A stretch of 64,000 nucleotides of DNA from Triplophysa rosa (Eukaryota > Chordata > Actinopteri > Cypriniformes > Nemacheilidae): positions 10,879-74,878 of the forward strand of contig NW_026634371.1 of the NCBI RefSeq assembly GCF_024868665.1. Reading direction: 5' to 3'. The translations under genes were made by a program, and so were the position numbers. The notes beneath the pieces are model-generated. The model saw only the letters and a list, made by a program, of their open reading frames with translations. It was not told the DNA's origin and made no database searches. Of the stretch, positions 1 to 11,062 are shown one piece after another (positions within the stretch are counted from its first letter, which is position 1; every line of letters starts with the position of its first letter).

Positions 1-418
1 GAGAGCAGTATGTCATTGTTTCTCAGGTGAATGAATGATCAATTCTTTAGACAATATTTTTTATTAATGTATTGAAGTCACAACGCTTCTCTTCCTCTCG
101 GCCATCCTGATCTCTCATTCAATGTGCTATCAGCTTCGCTCACTCAGTTCGCTGCTCCTCGGCGCGTTGTGTCAGTGAGTCACGTGACGACACAACAACG
201 AATCGCAGCAGGAGGGGGAGGAGTAGCAAAGTGGGCCAGGATGTGAAAGCAGCGTTTGCTCAGGATTGTAGAGGTAGAAGACACGAGCAAAGTATAATGA
301 ACGTAGAGGTGAGATATTTAAATTAAAATATCGATTCAATTACAATTGTATCGATCTGATACCAATACCAGTGTTGGCATCGATACTATCGATATTTAGA
401 TCGATCCGCCCACCCCTA
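1..418. repeat. right end of an interspersed DNA element
   Basis: No gene is visible here. The last 100 bases are rich in ATCGAT-like words and finish in CCGCCCACCCCTA, which reads like the terminus of a common fish DNA transposon family (on the other strand TAGGGGTGGGCGG). The left end lies outside the window. The family name is not assigned; the call rests on recall of similar termini in fish genomes. Confidence 0.4.
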
Positions 419-816
419 CCACGCACCTTTGTACCGCGAGACTTTCATCTCACAGCGAAAGAAAATGCAGTGCAGCGAAAGAAAAGAGAAGTTTGCCGTT
501 TACGCTGCCGTTAGGCAATATTTGGTTGACGGGCTGGTGGATGCGGCGTTGAAGAAGAAGGTCTCACGAATGGCTGCAAATTTCGTTATAAGAGGTAAGT
601 GAGTGTGGGTATTTTAAATTAGCATTGTTTTAGTTAACACGTGTGAGCCTGTCAGTAACGACGTTCCGTCTAGTCAGACATAGTAACCGCCAACATTTTT
701 CACCACACATGTGTTTGCATCCCTGAACAAAGAGGCATGTGCACATAAGTGCTGTATTGTAATACCAAACAAAGCAGCAAAATCATTACTTAACAAACAT
801 TGTTTGTCTATCACAG

Positions 817-2528
817 AAAGTAAATTATTCTACACTGGCCCCAGTGCTCAATTCATGAGGCTGGTTGTGCTGTCTGAGGAGCAGAGGCGGGCTGTCCTGG
901 AGGAGTGCCACAACAGCCCTGGCACAGGGAACCATTGGGGCGTGAGGGCGACCATTGACAGGGTTGTTGTGTGGTACTACTGGGACAGCATAAAGGCAGA
1001 TGTGGCAGATTGGGTACTTTTTTGGAACTCTCATAGAATTTAACACTGTGGCTCTCAGGCAATGAATTGATTTAGTGGCTTTATTTGACTTCAGTTAATT
1101 ATTTGGTCTAAATAATAAATGTATCCATCAGGTCAAAAGCTGTCACAGATGCCAAAAGAATCACCCCATAAAGACTGTGTCTCCTGCCCTTAACCCTATT
1201 AAGGTAGAGCTTACCTTGGTGTACCACTTGAAGCAACAAGTTATGTATAAGGTGATGTGGTAATATTACATATCTCCACAGGTGAAAGAGCCGTGGGAGG
1301 TGGTCGGTATGGACCTCATTGGTCCACTGAAAAAAACTGTGAAAGACCATCAATATTTCCTCACGGTGACAGACCTGTTCACCAGGTGGGTTATCGCTGA
1401 GCCTTTGAAGTGTGGCTCCAGCACTGAGGTGGCTGAGGCACTTGTGTCAAAGCTGTACACATTTGGTATGGTCCGGAAAATCATCACTGACAGGGGCCAT
1501 GCATTTGTTAACGAGGTATGTGTCCTGATTACCCTCTCCCTTCACCCCCTTCACACAGGTCATATGACATCATCACAATTCACACTGTTTTAAGCCGTCA
1601 TTGGTCATTTCTGAGACTAATAAATATTGAAAATAACCATGTGTGTTTGAATTATGTACAGCTTAATGCACACATATTTGCGGCACTGAATATCAAGCAT
1701 GCCATCACAAGATCAAACGGCCAAGTAAGTGTGCCATCATGACATCCCTCAAAACAGTAAAGTCAACTTCAGCCAATGTATACTAAAGTGCATGTAGTAA
1801 TTCCTTTCTATGTTGAAGGATGAGAGAACTAATCAAAATGTGAAGAGGACTCTCAGAAAATATGTTAATCAGCACCAGTATGATTGGGACATCCACCTGC
1901 AGGCCATAATTTATGGAATAAACACTGCAAAACAGGTTATTATTCAAAATGACTAGATAACGTATATTACATACATGTTTTATGATGAGTTTTATTTTGT
2001 GGTTCAATGCAATCTAACAAAACCTTTTGTTTCAAATTAGAGATCCACCAAGTACAGCCCATACTTTTTAATGTACAATAGGCACCCCCGTCTACCACAG
2101 GCATTAAATGCCTGTGAGACAGACGCCGCTTTTGAATTGGCGGACCCAGAGGAGGAGCTGGAGCTAAAACTAGCTGGAATCAAGGCCCTCAATGAAAGGG
2201 TTTGTTCAGAGTTGTGTGGATGGCATGTTCAATTTGAATAAGAATGTTCGCATAGTAATTAATATATTCTTATCTTTAAGGTACTGAAAAACATTGAAAA
2301 GGCGCAGGGGAAACAAAAAAAGGCTTCGCCAGTGCTCAGTCAAGGCAGGGGACGAGGTCCTAATTGGGGAGCCCAAAAAGGTGAAGAAGGGAAATTGTTT
2401 ACAGGATCTCCACCAAGGGCCATTCACCCTCACATCCCTGACAGAGAAGGGTGTGGCAAGTGTGGCTATGTCAGGGAAAATACAGAAAGTTAATGTTTCG
2501 CAGCTGAGGCCCTACTTTCGGCCACAAG
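817..2528 (+). other. integrase module (HHCC zinc site, DDE core, GPY/F-like tail)
   Basis: Exon 2 gives the N-terminal zinc site: ECHNSPGTGNHWGVRATI supplies the two histidines, and exon 3 (VKSCHRCQKN) supplies the CxxC. Exon 4 holds the first two catalytic aspartates, in VVGMDLIGPL and IITDRGHAFVNE. The third acidic residue is the E of DERTNQNVKRTL in exon 6. Exons 7 and 8 end with GPFTLTSL and VNVSQLRPYF, which resemble the GPY/F module C-terminal to Ty3-type integrases. The core is split by introns, unlike the integrase of an LTR retrotransposon, where the frame is continuous. Exon 8 starts in one frame (VLKNIEKAQGKQKK) and continues in another (VKAGDEVLIGEP), so one base has been lost or gained. 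Confidence 0.78.
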
Positions 2529-2617
2529 GTATTGTAATGATCCTACTTGGTGACATGGCAAATATAAACATAACACTTGACAATGATGATTGGTATTTAC
2601 TTTCCTGTTGTGTAGAC

Positions 2618-3954
2618 CAGTGGTCACCAACCCTTTTGAGCCTAAGATCCCCGACGTCAGAATTGTTGAAAGGCAAGATCTACCATTCAAAAAGTTGAAA
2701 ATAAAAGCAGCCCAGATTGAACCTCCTGCTTGAGGCCTTTTATTTAGTCTATTATTGTGGGTCTATTTGAATTACCTGAAATTCTTTGTTCCACTTTTCA
2801 GATGCAACTAAGCAAACTCTGTAACATGTAGAGTTGCCACTTTCAGTGTGCCATAATGAGGTGAAAAACACCAATTCAAACACCAGTTCAAGGACTTTAA
2901 TTCATACATGACAGCTTGACATTAAAACGAGGTTTAGAATAAGTTTAACAAGACCCTAATTATTTAGGTATTTACTGTATAAAGATTTGTTCTTTATGAT
3001 GCATTTATTTAGTTTACTTTTATTAAGTAAATACATCATATAGATGGAAATGTTATAAATAGGCCCTAATAATAACAACAACGTTAATTATTTATTTTAA
3101 ATCATTTATCTATTTACTTTTACCCGTCTAATAATGTCTTGGTAATAAGTATCTGTTTCACAAAATAGCTAAAGGTAGTAGTATGGAATGGGCTATCATA
3201 TTAGGCTAATTGAAAACATAAATAGGATATCAGCAGGAGATGTCATCTCCCGCATGAGATAGTACTGGTGCAGTTTACCATCACTGACAGACCCGCGGAT
3301 CATTCACTATTACAACTTTGTGAATAGACCGATGTTGTCTTTCAGACAAACTCAACATTAAAATGCGACGCTTTCTCACCATATCCCGTTGCTCACACTC
3401 GTAAGTTACATTCGCTGAAGACAGAGAGCCGCGACTCCAGATACGCGGACAGTATGAAACCGCGGCGCTTGCTTGCGCATCCAGTGTAAAAGCACAAAAA
3501 CGCCAACGAACAAGTGACATTTTTATGTCATATGAATAAACTGTTTTTAAGCGTAATGCACCGCAACAGTATAGTGACCTCCAAATGACAGTTACGCCAG
3601 TGCATGCGCGAGTCTCATTTTGCGTTTGATCACTGACCACCGACATTAGAAACACTGAAGAGCGATCACGCGCAGTCGCGCATCACAATGAAATGTGATT
3701 AATGATAACGTTCGCATTAAAAACTCACGCAGGCCAGGGAATCATTATTTATACAGCCATGAAAAGATTAATGCAGAACTTAAAAACATACAACCACTGA
3801 ATGAAGAGAAAGAGAGATGCGCTTGCAAAACTGGACATTGATCAGGCACAATATATTTGTCTCTCCATTTTCCTATTAGCCTACTTTCGGGGATCGACAA
3901 GTAACGTCTCAAAGATCGACCAGTCGATCGCGATCGACTGGTTGGCGACCGCTG
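2618..3954. mobile_element. hAT-type non-autonomous element at a splice acceptor
   Basis: The termini are inverted: CAGTGGTCACCAACC on the left and GGTTGGCGACCGCTG on the right. The 8-bp flanks are GTGTAGAC (2610-2617) and TTGTAGAC (3955-3962), 7 of 8 identical, as expected for a hAT target duplication. The interior has no recognisable transposase. The site is the acceptor of exon 9 of the surrounding integrase-protease gene, and the duplication gives a TGTAG on both sides of the insert. Confidence 0.8.
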
Positions 3955-4488
3955 TTGTAGACCATAGCCATGAATCTGAGGGCAGCCAAAACGATGCAGA
4001 GGACATTAGACGACTGGTGGACCACCAGTATGCCAATAAAGGTCCACTGTGGTCCAAGAGGTTGCGTCCTCAGCAAGAACAACTGGTGAGTGCCAAACTA
4101 AACTGGATAGTTCACATGCACAGCTTGTTGGTGTGCTTCAAATAATAAATGCATGATTGCTCATTCCTGACAGGGTTGTTTTTTGTTATTTCTAGCTGAC
4201 CTATGTGCTGGACAGAGCACGTCCAGCAAAATAAATTGTTGTTCTGGATGGCCCAGTGTGTCTTCAAAGGGAGGACTTTTGGAGCCTGGGTCTAGATGAG
4301 GAGGTGGAGAGCAATGTAAGTGGATATTGCCGTAAAGAGTTTGAATGGTTCTAATGCCTTTATTGCAATTATGCAAAATGTTCTGTGCTTTCAGATTGGG
4401 AATGCGTGCTTCAGGCTGGTAAAGGAGGCAGCCAGGAGACATGTATGTATTTGTATTTACCTCGATGACTTGCACATAAATTTGCGTT

Positions 4489-5035
4489 ACAGTATCTCAC
4501 AAAAGTGAGTACACCCCTCAGATTTTTCCAAATATTCTGTAATAGTCAGTGTACAGCTTGTATAACAGTATAATGTATTGTCCTCTGACAATAACTCAAC
4601 ATACAGCCATTAACGTCTAAACAACTGGCAACAAAAGCGGAAGGTGGAGGAGAGCAAGGAGTGTAACATCCACCAGCTCTGTGATGTCATCGTGGGAGAG
4701 GATTCCTGTAGAAACCTGTGCAGCTCTGGTGAATTTCAAGTCTGTAGGGGTTAAGGCAGTGCATAATAATGGTAGTCACACAAAATATTGACAGTTTGGC
4801 CACAATTAGGACATGTTTGCTGTGAGGTGTACTCACTTTTGTTGCCAGCTGTTTAGACGTTAATGGCTGTATGTTGAGTTATTTTCAGAGGACAATATAT
4901 TTATACTGCAAAACAAACTGTACACTGACTACCTTAAGATGCATCAAAGTTTCATTTCTAGAGTGCTGTCCCATGAAAATAAATAACAGAATATTTGCAA
5001 AAATGTGAGGGGTGTACTCACTTTTGTAAGATATA
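4489..5035. mobile_element. Tc1/mariner-type MITE with long inverted repeats
   Basis: The left end (ACAAAAGTGAGTACACCCCTC) and the right end (GAGGGGTGTACTCACTTTTGT) are inverted copies, and the inversion continues inwards, including a word around TTAACGTCTAAACA that recurs inverted near 4857. There is no coding capacity. It lies in the intron between the exons ending at 4442 and starting at 5070. Confidence 0.75.
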
Positions 5036-5498
5036 TGTATATGAAATGTAGACATACAATTTTATTCAGGGAATGGATGTCCACATTGCTGACCTATATG
5101 AAGTCCCTACATGGAAACTAAGCGAACCTAGTTTGCCAGTAAATTGCATAATGTGTTGACAAGTCAAGCAGATACACCTCTTTAAGTGAAGATACTGTAT
5201 GTCCAAGGAGATCAGAACATTTTTTTCATAGGACAACGTCAATGAAAAATCAAAAGATGTTATCATTTTGCCAGCATGGTCTAGGGGGTCACAAACAGCA
5301 AGCCACTACATGCTTTGTGTACAGTTACATTTTTTTTAGTGTTTCCTCTATTTTTTTTAAACCAGTTGGTGCTCCTTTAGCTGGCATTAATGGCGTATGT
5401 TCTTCACAGGTATTATTAGTTGCTAAGAAGGAGGCTATTTTTCTGGACTCGTTATGTCCAAATGGGTTTGGAGATGAGGAATACCGAACCATATTTAG

Positions 5499-5741
5499 GT
5501 TTAAAACACATAAGCAGAGGACATTAGCAAGGTTTGACCTGTGATCGCTTAAGGCTAACACAGAGAACAGACAGTGCATGAAGTTACATGCTACTATGGA
5601 AATTCAAGTTAATACATGATGGGTGACTTTCTACAGTTCTTTCATCCAGTTAAGCCTGAACAGCACTCTGAAAATCTTCAATCTGATGACACTATGTAAC
5701 AGCCTTGACAAATACAGATCAAACTGAGTGAAATGGACTGA
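5499..5741. other. intron sequence before the minisatellite
   Basis: Intron between exons 14 and 15 of the integrase-protease gene. No separate feature is recognised apart from the minisatellite that follows. Confidence 0.4.
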
Positions 5742-7126
5742 TATCCTGTTCAGGCAAAGCCTTGCTCTCTGGCTTCAGGTTTGAGTAAAAGCATTGTTCT
5801 ATTGCTTCAGGTTTGAGTAAAATCCTTGTTCTATGGCTTCAGGTTTGAGTAAAAGCATTGTTCTATGGCTTCAGGTTTGAGTAAAAGCATTGTTCTATGG
5901 CTTCAGGTTTGAGTAAAAGCCTCGTTCTATGGCTTCAGGTTTGAGTAAAAGCCTCGTTCTATGGCTTCAGGTTTGAGTAAAAGCCTCGTTCTATGGCTTC
6001 AGGTTTGAGTAAAAGCCTCGTTCTATGGCTTCAGGTTTGAGTAAAAGCATTGTTCTATGGCTTCAGGTTTGAGTAAAAGCATTGTTCTATGGCTTCAGGT
6101 TTGAGTAAAAGCATTGTTCTATGGCTTCAGGTTTGAGTAAAAGCCTTGTTCTATGGCTTCAGGTTTGAGTAAAAGCCTCGTTCTATGGCTTCAGGTTTGA
6201 GTAAAAGCCTCGTTCTATGGCTTCAGGTTTGAGTAAAAGCCTCGTTCTATGGCTTCAGGTTTGAGTAAAAGCCTCGTTCTATGGCTTCAGGTTTGAGTAA
6301 AAGCCTCGTTCTATGGCTTCAGGTTTGAGTAAAAGCCTCGTTCTATGGCTTCAGGTTTGAGTAAAAGCCTCGTTCTATGGCTTCAGGTTTGAGTAAAAGC
6401 CTCGTTCTATGGCTTCAGGTTTGAGTAAAAGCCTCGTTCTATGGCTTCAGGTTTGAGTAAAAGCCTCGTTCTATGGCTTCAGGTTTGAGTAAAAGCCTCG
6501 TTCTATGGCTTCAGGTTTGAGTAAAAGCCTCGTTCTATGGCTTCAGGTTTGAGTAAAAGCCTCGTTCTATGGCTTCAGGTTTGAGTAAAAGCCTCGTTCT
6601 ATGGCTTCAGGTTTGAGTAAAAGCCTCGTTCTATGGCTTCAGGTTTGAGTAAAAGCCTCGTTCTATGGCTTCAGGTTTGAGTAAAAGCCTCGTTCTATGG
6701 CTTCAGGTTTGAGTAAAAGCCTCGTTCTATGGCTTCAGGTTTGAGTAAAAGCCTCGTTCTATGGCTTCAGGTTTGAGTAAAAGCCTCGTTCTATGGCTTC
6801 AGGTTTGAGTAAAAGCCTCGTTCTATGGCTTCAGGTTTGAGTAAAAGCCTCGTTCTATGGCTTCAGGTTTGAGTAAAAGCCTCGTTCTATGGCTTCAGGT
6901 TTGAGTAAAAGCCTCGTTCTATGGCTTCAGGTTTGAGCAAAAGCCTCGTTCTATGGCTTCAGGTTTGAGCAAAAGCCTCGTTCTATGACTTCAGGTTTGA
7001 GCAAAAGCTTCGTTCTATGGCTTCAGGTTTGAGTGAAAGCCTCGTTCTATGGCTTCAGGTTTGAGTGAAAGCCTCGTTCTCTTGCTTCAGGGTTGGGCAA
7101 AGACATTGTTCGATGGATTCAGTTTT
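5742..7126. repeat. 32-bp minisatellite, about 43 copies
   Basis: A tandem array of a 32-base unit (GGTTTGAGTAAAAGCCTCG followed by TTCTATGGCTTCA). Outer copies carry CATTG in place of CCTCG and TGAGC in place of TGAGT. The long central run from about 6170 to 6920 is almost invariant, and both edges degenerate. It sits in an intron of the integrase-protease gene and would be prone to collapse in assembly. There are no spacers of varied sequence, so it is not a CRISPR array. Confidence 0.95.
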
Positions 7127-7891
7127 GCATAATTTTTTTTTCCAGACAACTTGCAGGAGCAGTGGCTAATGGACCGTGGGTGGAGAAGACAGGCAAAGAT
7201 TTTGATGTAACTTTGCTTACTATGTAATTTTGGCATTTCATTTTGCTCAGCGGACAGTGGCACTATATACTATACACTGCAATGGTTGTCAACATCACAT
7301 CTGAGTAACTGTGTATTACTTTTCAGCCATTTCCAGTTCAGTCAGATGGACAGAGCTGTGGGATCTTCATGCTTATGGTAAACTTATACAATTTCTACTC
7401 AGTTTTTCCCGTTTGTCCTACATCTCTGTAATCATTATCTTTCTATTTAACAGTACGCCCTCTGCATCTGTACTGGTGCCCAGTTTCACTTTTTGGATGC
7501 AAGTTGTAATTTATGGAATGTATGCATCCAAGAATGTTAAAAAAAAACAATGCAAGACTCCAATATTACGTGTATTACAGACTGACATACCATCTATTCT
7601 GATGTGGTGGTGTCTCCAGATTCTGGAGAAATTCTCAATCCCAAGGTAGGACACATTTCCAGCAGTAAAACATTGGTCTGCTTTACAATTATGCTATATT
7701 AAAAGTACCATACTCTGACTTTTGAAAAGGCATGGGCAGCACTTCGGACAGCGCTTTGCCTTCTGGACAGAGGAGGCAGAACAGCTGATAGCAGGCACCC
7801 TACCACCTATTTATAGGATTCCTCGACCCAAAATAGTCAAGGTATGGCCAAACTAACAAGACAACCATTTTCACGTATGCATTTTATACAG

Positions 7892-8903
7892 TTAGGTCTC
7901 AAAAAATGTGAATATTGTGGAAAAGTTTGTTAATTCAGTAATTCAATGTAAAGCCTGAAACTCATACATTATATAGATTTATACAACAGTTCAAGTCAAG
8001 TGGTTTTTATTGTCATTTCAACCATATACACTGTGTATAGTGGGACAAAACAACGTTTCACCATGGGTCAAGTGGTGTTACATTTAGGGTATATAAAAAG
8101 ACATTTGGACACAGGCTAAAAAATAGTGCATATACATTATTACAGTGCATCCAGAAAGTATTCACACCCCTTTCAATGTTTCATCCTTTGTTACATTGCA
8201 GTCATCTCCTAGAGACATTTATGTTCTTTTTTTCTCCTTAATCTACACTCTACCCCATAATGACATCAAAATACAGAATTGTAGAAGTTTTTGCAAATTA
8301 ATAAAAAATAAAAAACTGAAATATCCAGAATTTCAGAAATTGGAACCTGCCCACACTGCCAAAAGTACCAATACCTGGTTTAATGACCATGGAGTCACTG
8401 TGGTTGATTGGCTTGCAAACTTGTCTGACCTGAACTCCTAAGGGAATCTATGTGGTATTGCCAACAGGAAGATCTGAGGTACGAGATACAACAATGCAGG
8501 TGAGCTGAAAGCTGCTTTTAAAGCAACCTGGGCTTCCATAACACCTCAGCAGTGCCACATGTGGATTGCCTCCATGCCTCATCACACTGATGCAGTATTT
8601 CAAGCAAAGGGAGGCCCAACCAAGTATTTAGTGCATATATGTGAACATATTTTTCAGGAGGCCGACATTTCTGTATTAAAAATCCTTGTTTTTTATTGGT
8701 TGTATGTGATATTCTAATTTTGTGAGATACTGAATTTTGGGTTTTCTTTAGCTATAAGCCATAGTCATCAAAATTAACACAAAAAATTGGCTAGAAATAT
8801 TTCACTTAGTGTCTAATGAATCTGTATAATGTATGAGTTTCACATTTTACATTGAATTACTGAAATTGACAAACTTTTCCACAAAATTCTAATTTTTTGA
8901 GTA
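7892..8903. mobile_element. Tc1/mariner-type element remnant with nested pieces
   Basis: The two ends are long inverted copies: GTGGAAAAGTTTGTTAATTC near 7918 and GACAAACTTTTCCACAAAAT near 8868. Inside, 8360-8640 on the plus strand reads as the C-terminal part of a Tc1/mariner transposase (WFNDHGVTVVDWLANLSDLN followed by a degenerate tail), with frame breaks. A second terminus (CAGTGCATCCAGAAAGTATT, about 8143) belongs to another Tc1-like family. A fish repeat beginning TCAAGTCAAGTGG lies at about 7993-8140. All are degraded and sit in the last intron of the integrase-protease gene. Confidence 0.65.
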
Positions 8904-8932
8904 TTTTCTTTGTGCATGTTATGGTTATATGA

Positions 8933-8969
8933 GTTAGCAGATGCTTTTGTCCAAAGTGGCTTACAAATA
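8933..8969 (-). repeat. SINE 3' tail fragment
   Basis: GTTAGCAGATGCTTTTGTCC and the following bases match, inverted, the tail of the tRNA-derived SINE seen in fuller form at 22676-22821. Only the tail remains. Confidence 0.5.
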
Positions 8970-9420
8970 AAAATAATACAAAAGTTAGCAATTAATAGCC
9001 TAATGAAAATACCATAATATACAAACCATAACTCATAATAACCATTTAATGTATGCTGGAAAGATGTCTTTAGGCCCCTTTTGAAAGACCCAAAACATCT
9101 TATGTTATAGGGTAGTCTTAATTTATGGTATTTTACTTTATCAAAGGAGGAACAGGTAGAAGTGGAGGAGCAGCCCCTCACATTGAAACATATGTACCAG
9201 GCGGAATACATCGTGAGGAACAGTCCTGGACTTTTCACTGGCCAGGTGCAAAAACCGTCATACATGTTGATGGCTCATGATGACCAAATGAATGCGTCGA
9301 GGGTGCTGATGGAGTCGACGGAGTGGGATGCCTTTCACGTTAATTTTTGAAAATATCCAGGACATGGAAACATTCATGATTATTTGCAGACACCCCCAAC
9401 CTGAGAGTAAATGCTGGATG

Positions 9421-9489
9421 CGGGGTGCACAGTCACCCATATACAGTTTGTTAGTGTGTGTGAGTGTATTTGGGTGACTGTGCACCCCA
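9421..9489. repeat. 18-bp perfect inverted repeat in the 3' untranslated region
   Basis: GGGGTGCACAGTCACCCA is followed about 30 bases later by its exact reverse complement TGGGTGACTGTGCACCCC. It lies between the stop codon of the integrase-protease gene and the AATAAA at about 9544. It could form an RNA hairpin or be part of a small foldback element. Confidence 0.7.
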
Positions 9490-9719
9490 CACACTGTTAG
9501 TGTGTGTGAGAGTGAGTGACAATTTTTTTTTAATTTTCTCTTAAATAAAGTAAAGATACTCAAAAAGTGTACTTCACTACTGTCCACCTCTGGTCTCATG
9601 TCACTTCTGTGTGCACACTATGCGTTCTTTCAAGTCATTTCCATTGTCAGTTTGAAATACTCTGTAACGTTTTCGTAAGGCTGCATCCTTGTGTCCTCCA
9701 GAGGTATCATCCTCTAAAG

Positions 9720-11062
9720 CAGTGGTTCCCAAACCTTTTACAATGGCGTACCCCCTCAACGGCGTCTCAAATCATTCTCTATGCAGAGTTTGTCGATATT
9801 TGTTCTTTATTTGGGCAAGTGCTGAAAACCCTCTCGCAAAGATACGTTGTGGAGAAGGGCAGTAATGTTTTCAAAGCGCGATCGGCTAAGGCAGAATACT
9901 CTGCATGCAAAGCTATCCAGAAGTCTGTCAGTAATTTTTGTATATTAATAATAAAGTCAATTCTCAAAGCGCAACTCGTAGAGATTTCAATGAGACTCTT
10001 TCGCTCAGAAATCGCTCTCTCGCTGGATTTTATGCGAAGCAATAGCTGTTTTAAAACGTCTTCTGCCATATCAGCGATGCGACGTGAAACTGTGTTGTCT
10101 GATGACGGCACCTTCTGTATTGTTTTTTTGGCTTTTTCCCCAAGCATAATACCCGCAATATCAGCTGCAGCAGGAAGAATTAAGTTCTCCACAATAGTAT
10201 GGGATTTGCCCGTCTTAGCCACTCTGTAACTCACCATGTAGGATGCTTCCAGTCCTTTCTTATTAAGGTTTTCTGACGCTGTTATAAGGGCCTTACTACT
10301 CCCGAGTTAACTGTCTTTCGAAAAACTCTCGCGGTTTATTTTTCAAAGTTGCATGCTTTGTTTCTAAATGCCTGCGCAAAAACGCTGGCTTCATGCAGTT
10401 ATGAGAGAGTACTTTTGCACATATAACGCACTGTGGTTTGGGATTTTCGTCACTGCCAATGTAAGGAAATCCATATGAAATGTATTTCTCATCATATTTA
10501 CGCCTTTTTGATCGTCTTTCTGTGAACTGCTGAACCTGAGTTGACGCTGTAGTCTCCGATGCATCGCTATCTGTGTCGGTGTCAACCGGAGCGGGTGGTG
10601 ATTTACACCTGCAGCCGAAGTGCTGTTGGAGGGACCCGGGGTGTGGTCAGAGGACTGTGGGTCATCCGAGCTGCTGGGAGTCGATTTTCTTTCTGTGGCT
10701 GCGGGCCTAAATCTTTGCAACCACTTATCCATTTTAATTTAACAAGCAGTTGTTGCTTCGTTCCAAGCCGTGTGTAGTCGAATTACATGCGGTACGTAAA
10801 GACGTGCGCTTACGCATGAGTGGACGAATATTTTTTGATTGGATGTCATGAATTTCACCAATTATGGCACTACGTGACTACTATTTGCTGTGTGTACACT
10901 AGAGGGAGCACGTCTTTATATTTAGCTTGTGAGAAAAACATGACTGGTTGATTGTCAGGTGCGTTATAATTAAGTAAACAGTAGATTTCAGGATTTTGTT
11001 CACGTACCCCCTCCGTCACCTGGCGTACCGGGAGTACGCGTACCCCAGTTTGGGAACCACTG
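9720..11062 (-). mobile_element. hAT element with BED-finger transposase remnant
   Basis: The terminal repeats are CAGTGGTTCCCAAAC and GTTTGGGAACCACTG. The flanks are a perfect 8-bp duplication, CTCTAAAG at 9712-9719 and 11063-11070. The element is 1343 bp and carries remnants of a hAT transposase on the minus strand. It has been internally shortened, because the BED finger is followed closely by sequence from much further down a full-length transposase. Confidence 0.9.
9779..10732 (-). pseudogene. hAT/ZBED-type transposase remnant
   Basis: On the minus strand the start MDKWLQRFRP (10732) is followed by a serine- and proline-rich stretch. After a frameshift comes a BED zinc finger readable as PKPQCVICAKVLSHNCMKPA and then FLRRHLETKH, with the CxxC and HxxxxH pattern. 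A second block begins about 10237 (SYRVAKTGKSHTIVENLILP) and ends near 9790 with FWIALHAEYSALADRALKTL, a C-terminal hAT motif. The catalytic centre is missing. Such proteins mobilise hAT elements; this one is inactive. Confidence 0.75.

Larger units (their letters stand above)
4196..7841 (+). other. ULP1-type cysteine protease module
   Basis: The papain-like triad of SUMO/NEDD8 proteases can be read across exons. Tryptophan and histidine lie in LPAWSRGSQTASHYMLC (exon 13), the aspartate in AIFLDSLCPNGFGDEEYR (exon 14), and the glutamine and nucleophilic cysteine in VQSDGQSCGIFMLM (exon 16). Exon 12 (ADLYEVPTWK) matches the strand preceding the triad in this family. Known ULP1 enzymes cleave ubiquitin-like modifiers. 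In a transposase the role is unknown; it may act on host SUMO marks, which is inference. Exon 10 has a TAA codon, so this copy is damaged. Confidence 0.72.
465..9350 (+). pseudogene. Ginger-like transposase gene: integrase spliced to ULP1 protease, 20 exons
   Basis: A chain of exons with GT-AG borders and matching phases runs from ATG 465 to TGA 9348-9350: 465-594, 817-1013, 1132-1203, 1282-1515, 1662-1724, 1819-1935, 2041-2199, 2281-2528, 3961-4085, 4196-4315, 4395-4442, 5070-5138, 5232-5318, 5411-5498, 7146-7206, 7327-7377, 7454-7519, 7581-7645, 7730-7841 and 9147-9350, about 770 codons. The first half is a retroviral-type integrase and the second half a ULP1-type protease. This pairing fits Ginger-type cut-and-paste DNA transposons, or a gene derived from one. 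AATAAA at about 9544 can serve as the poly(A) signal. Two lesions are visible: a frameshift in exon 8 (about 2325) and a TAA in exon 10 (4232-4234). The boundaries of exons 13 and 17 are the least certain. I saw no clear terminal inverted repeats for the whole element, so a domesticated gene cannot be excluded. Confidence 0.72.

Noticed and set aside
5742..7126. CRISPR array
   Set aside because: The repeats are contiguous without unique spacers, and the DNA is clearly eukaryotic. It is a minisatellite.
9567..10229. Plus-strand 220-codon frame
   Set aside because: It is antisense to the hAT transposase remnant, whose motifs are on the minus strand.
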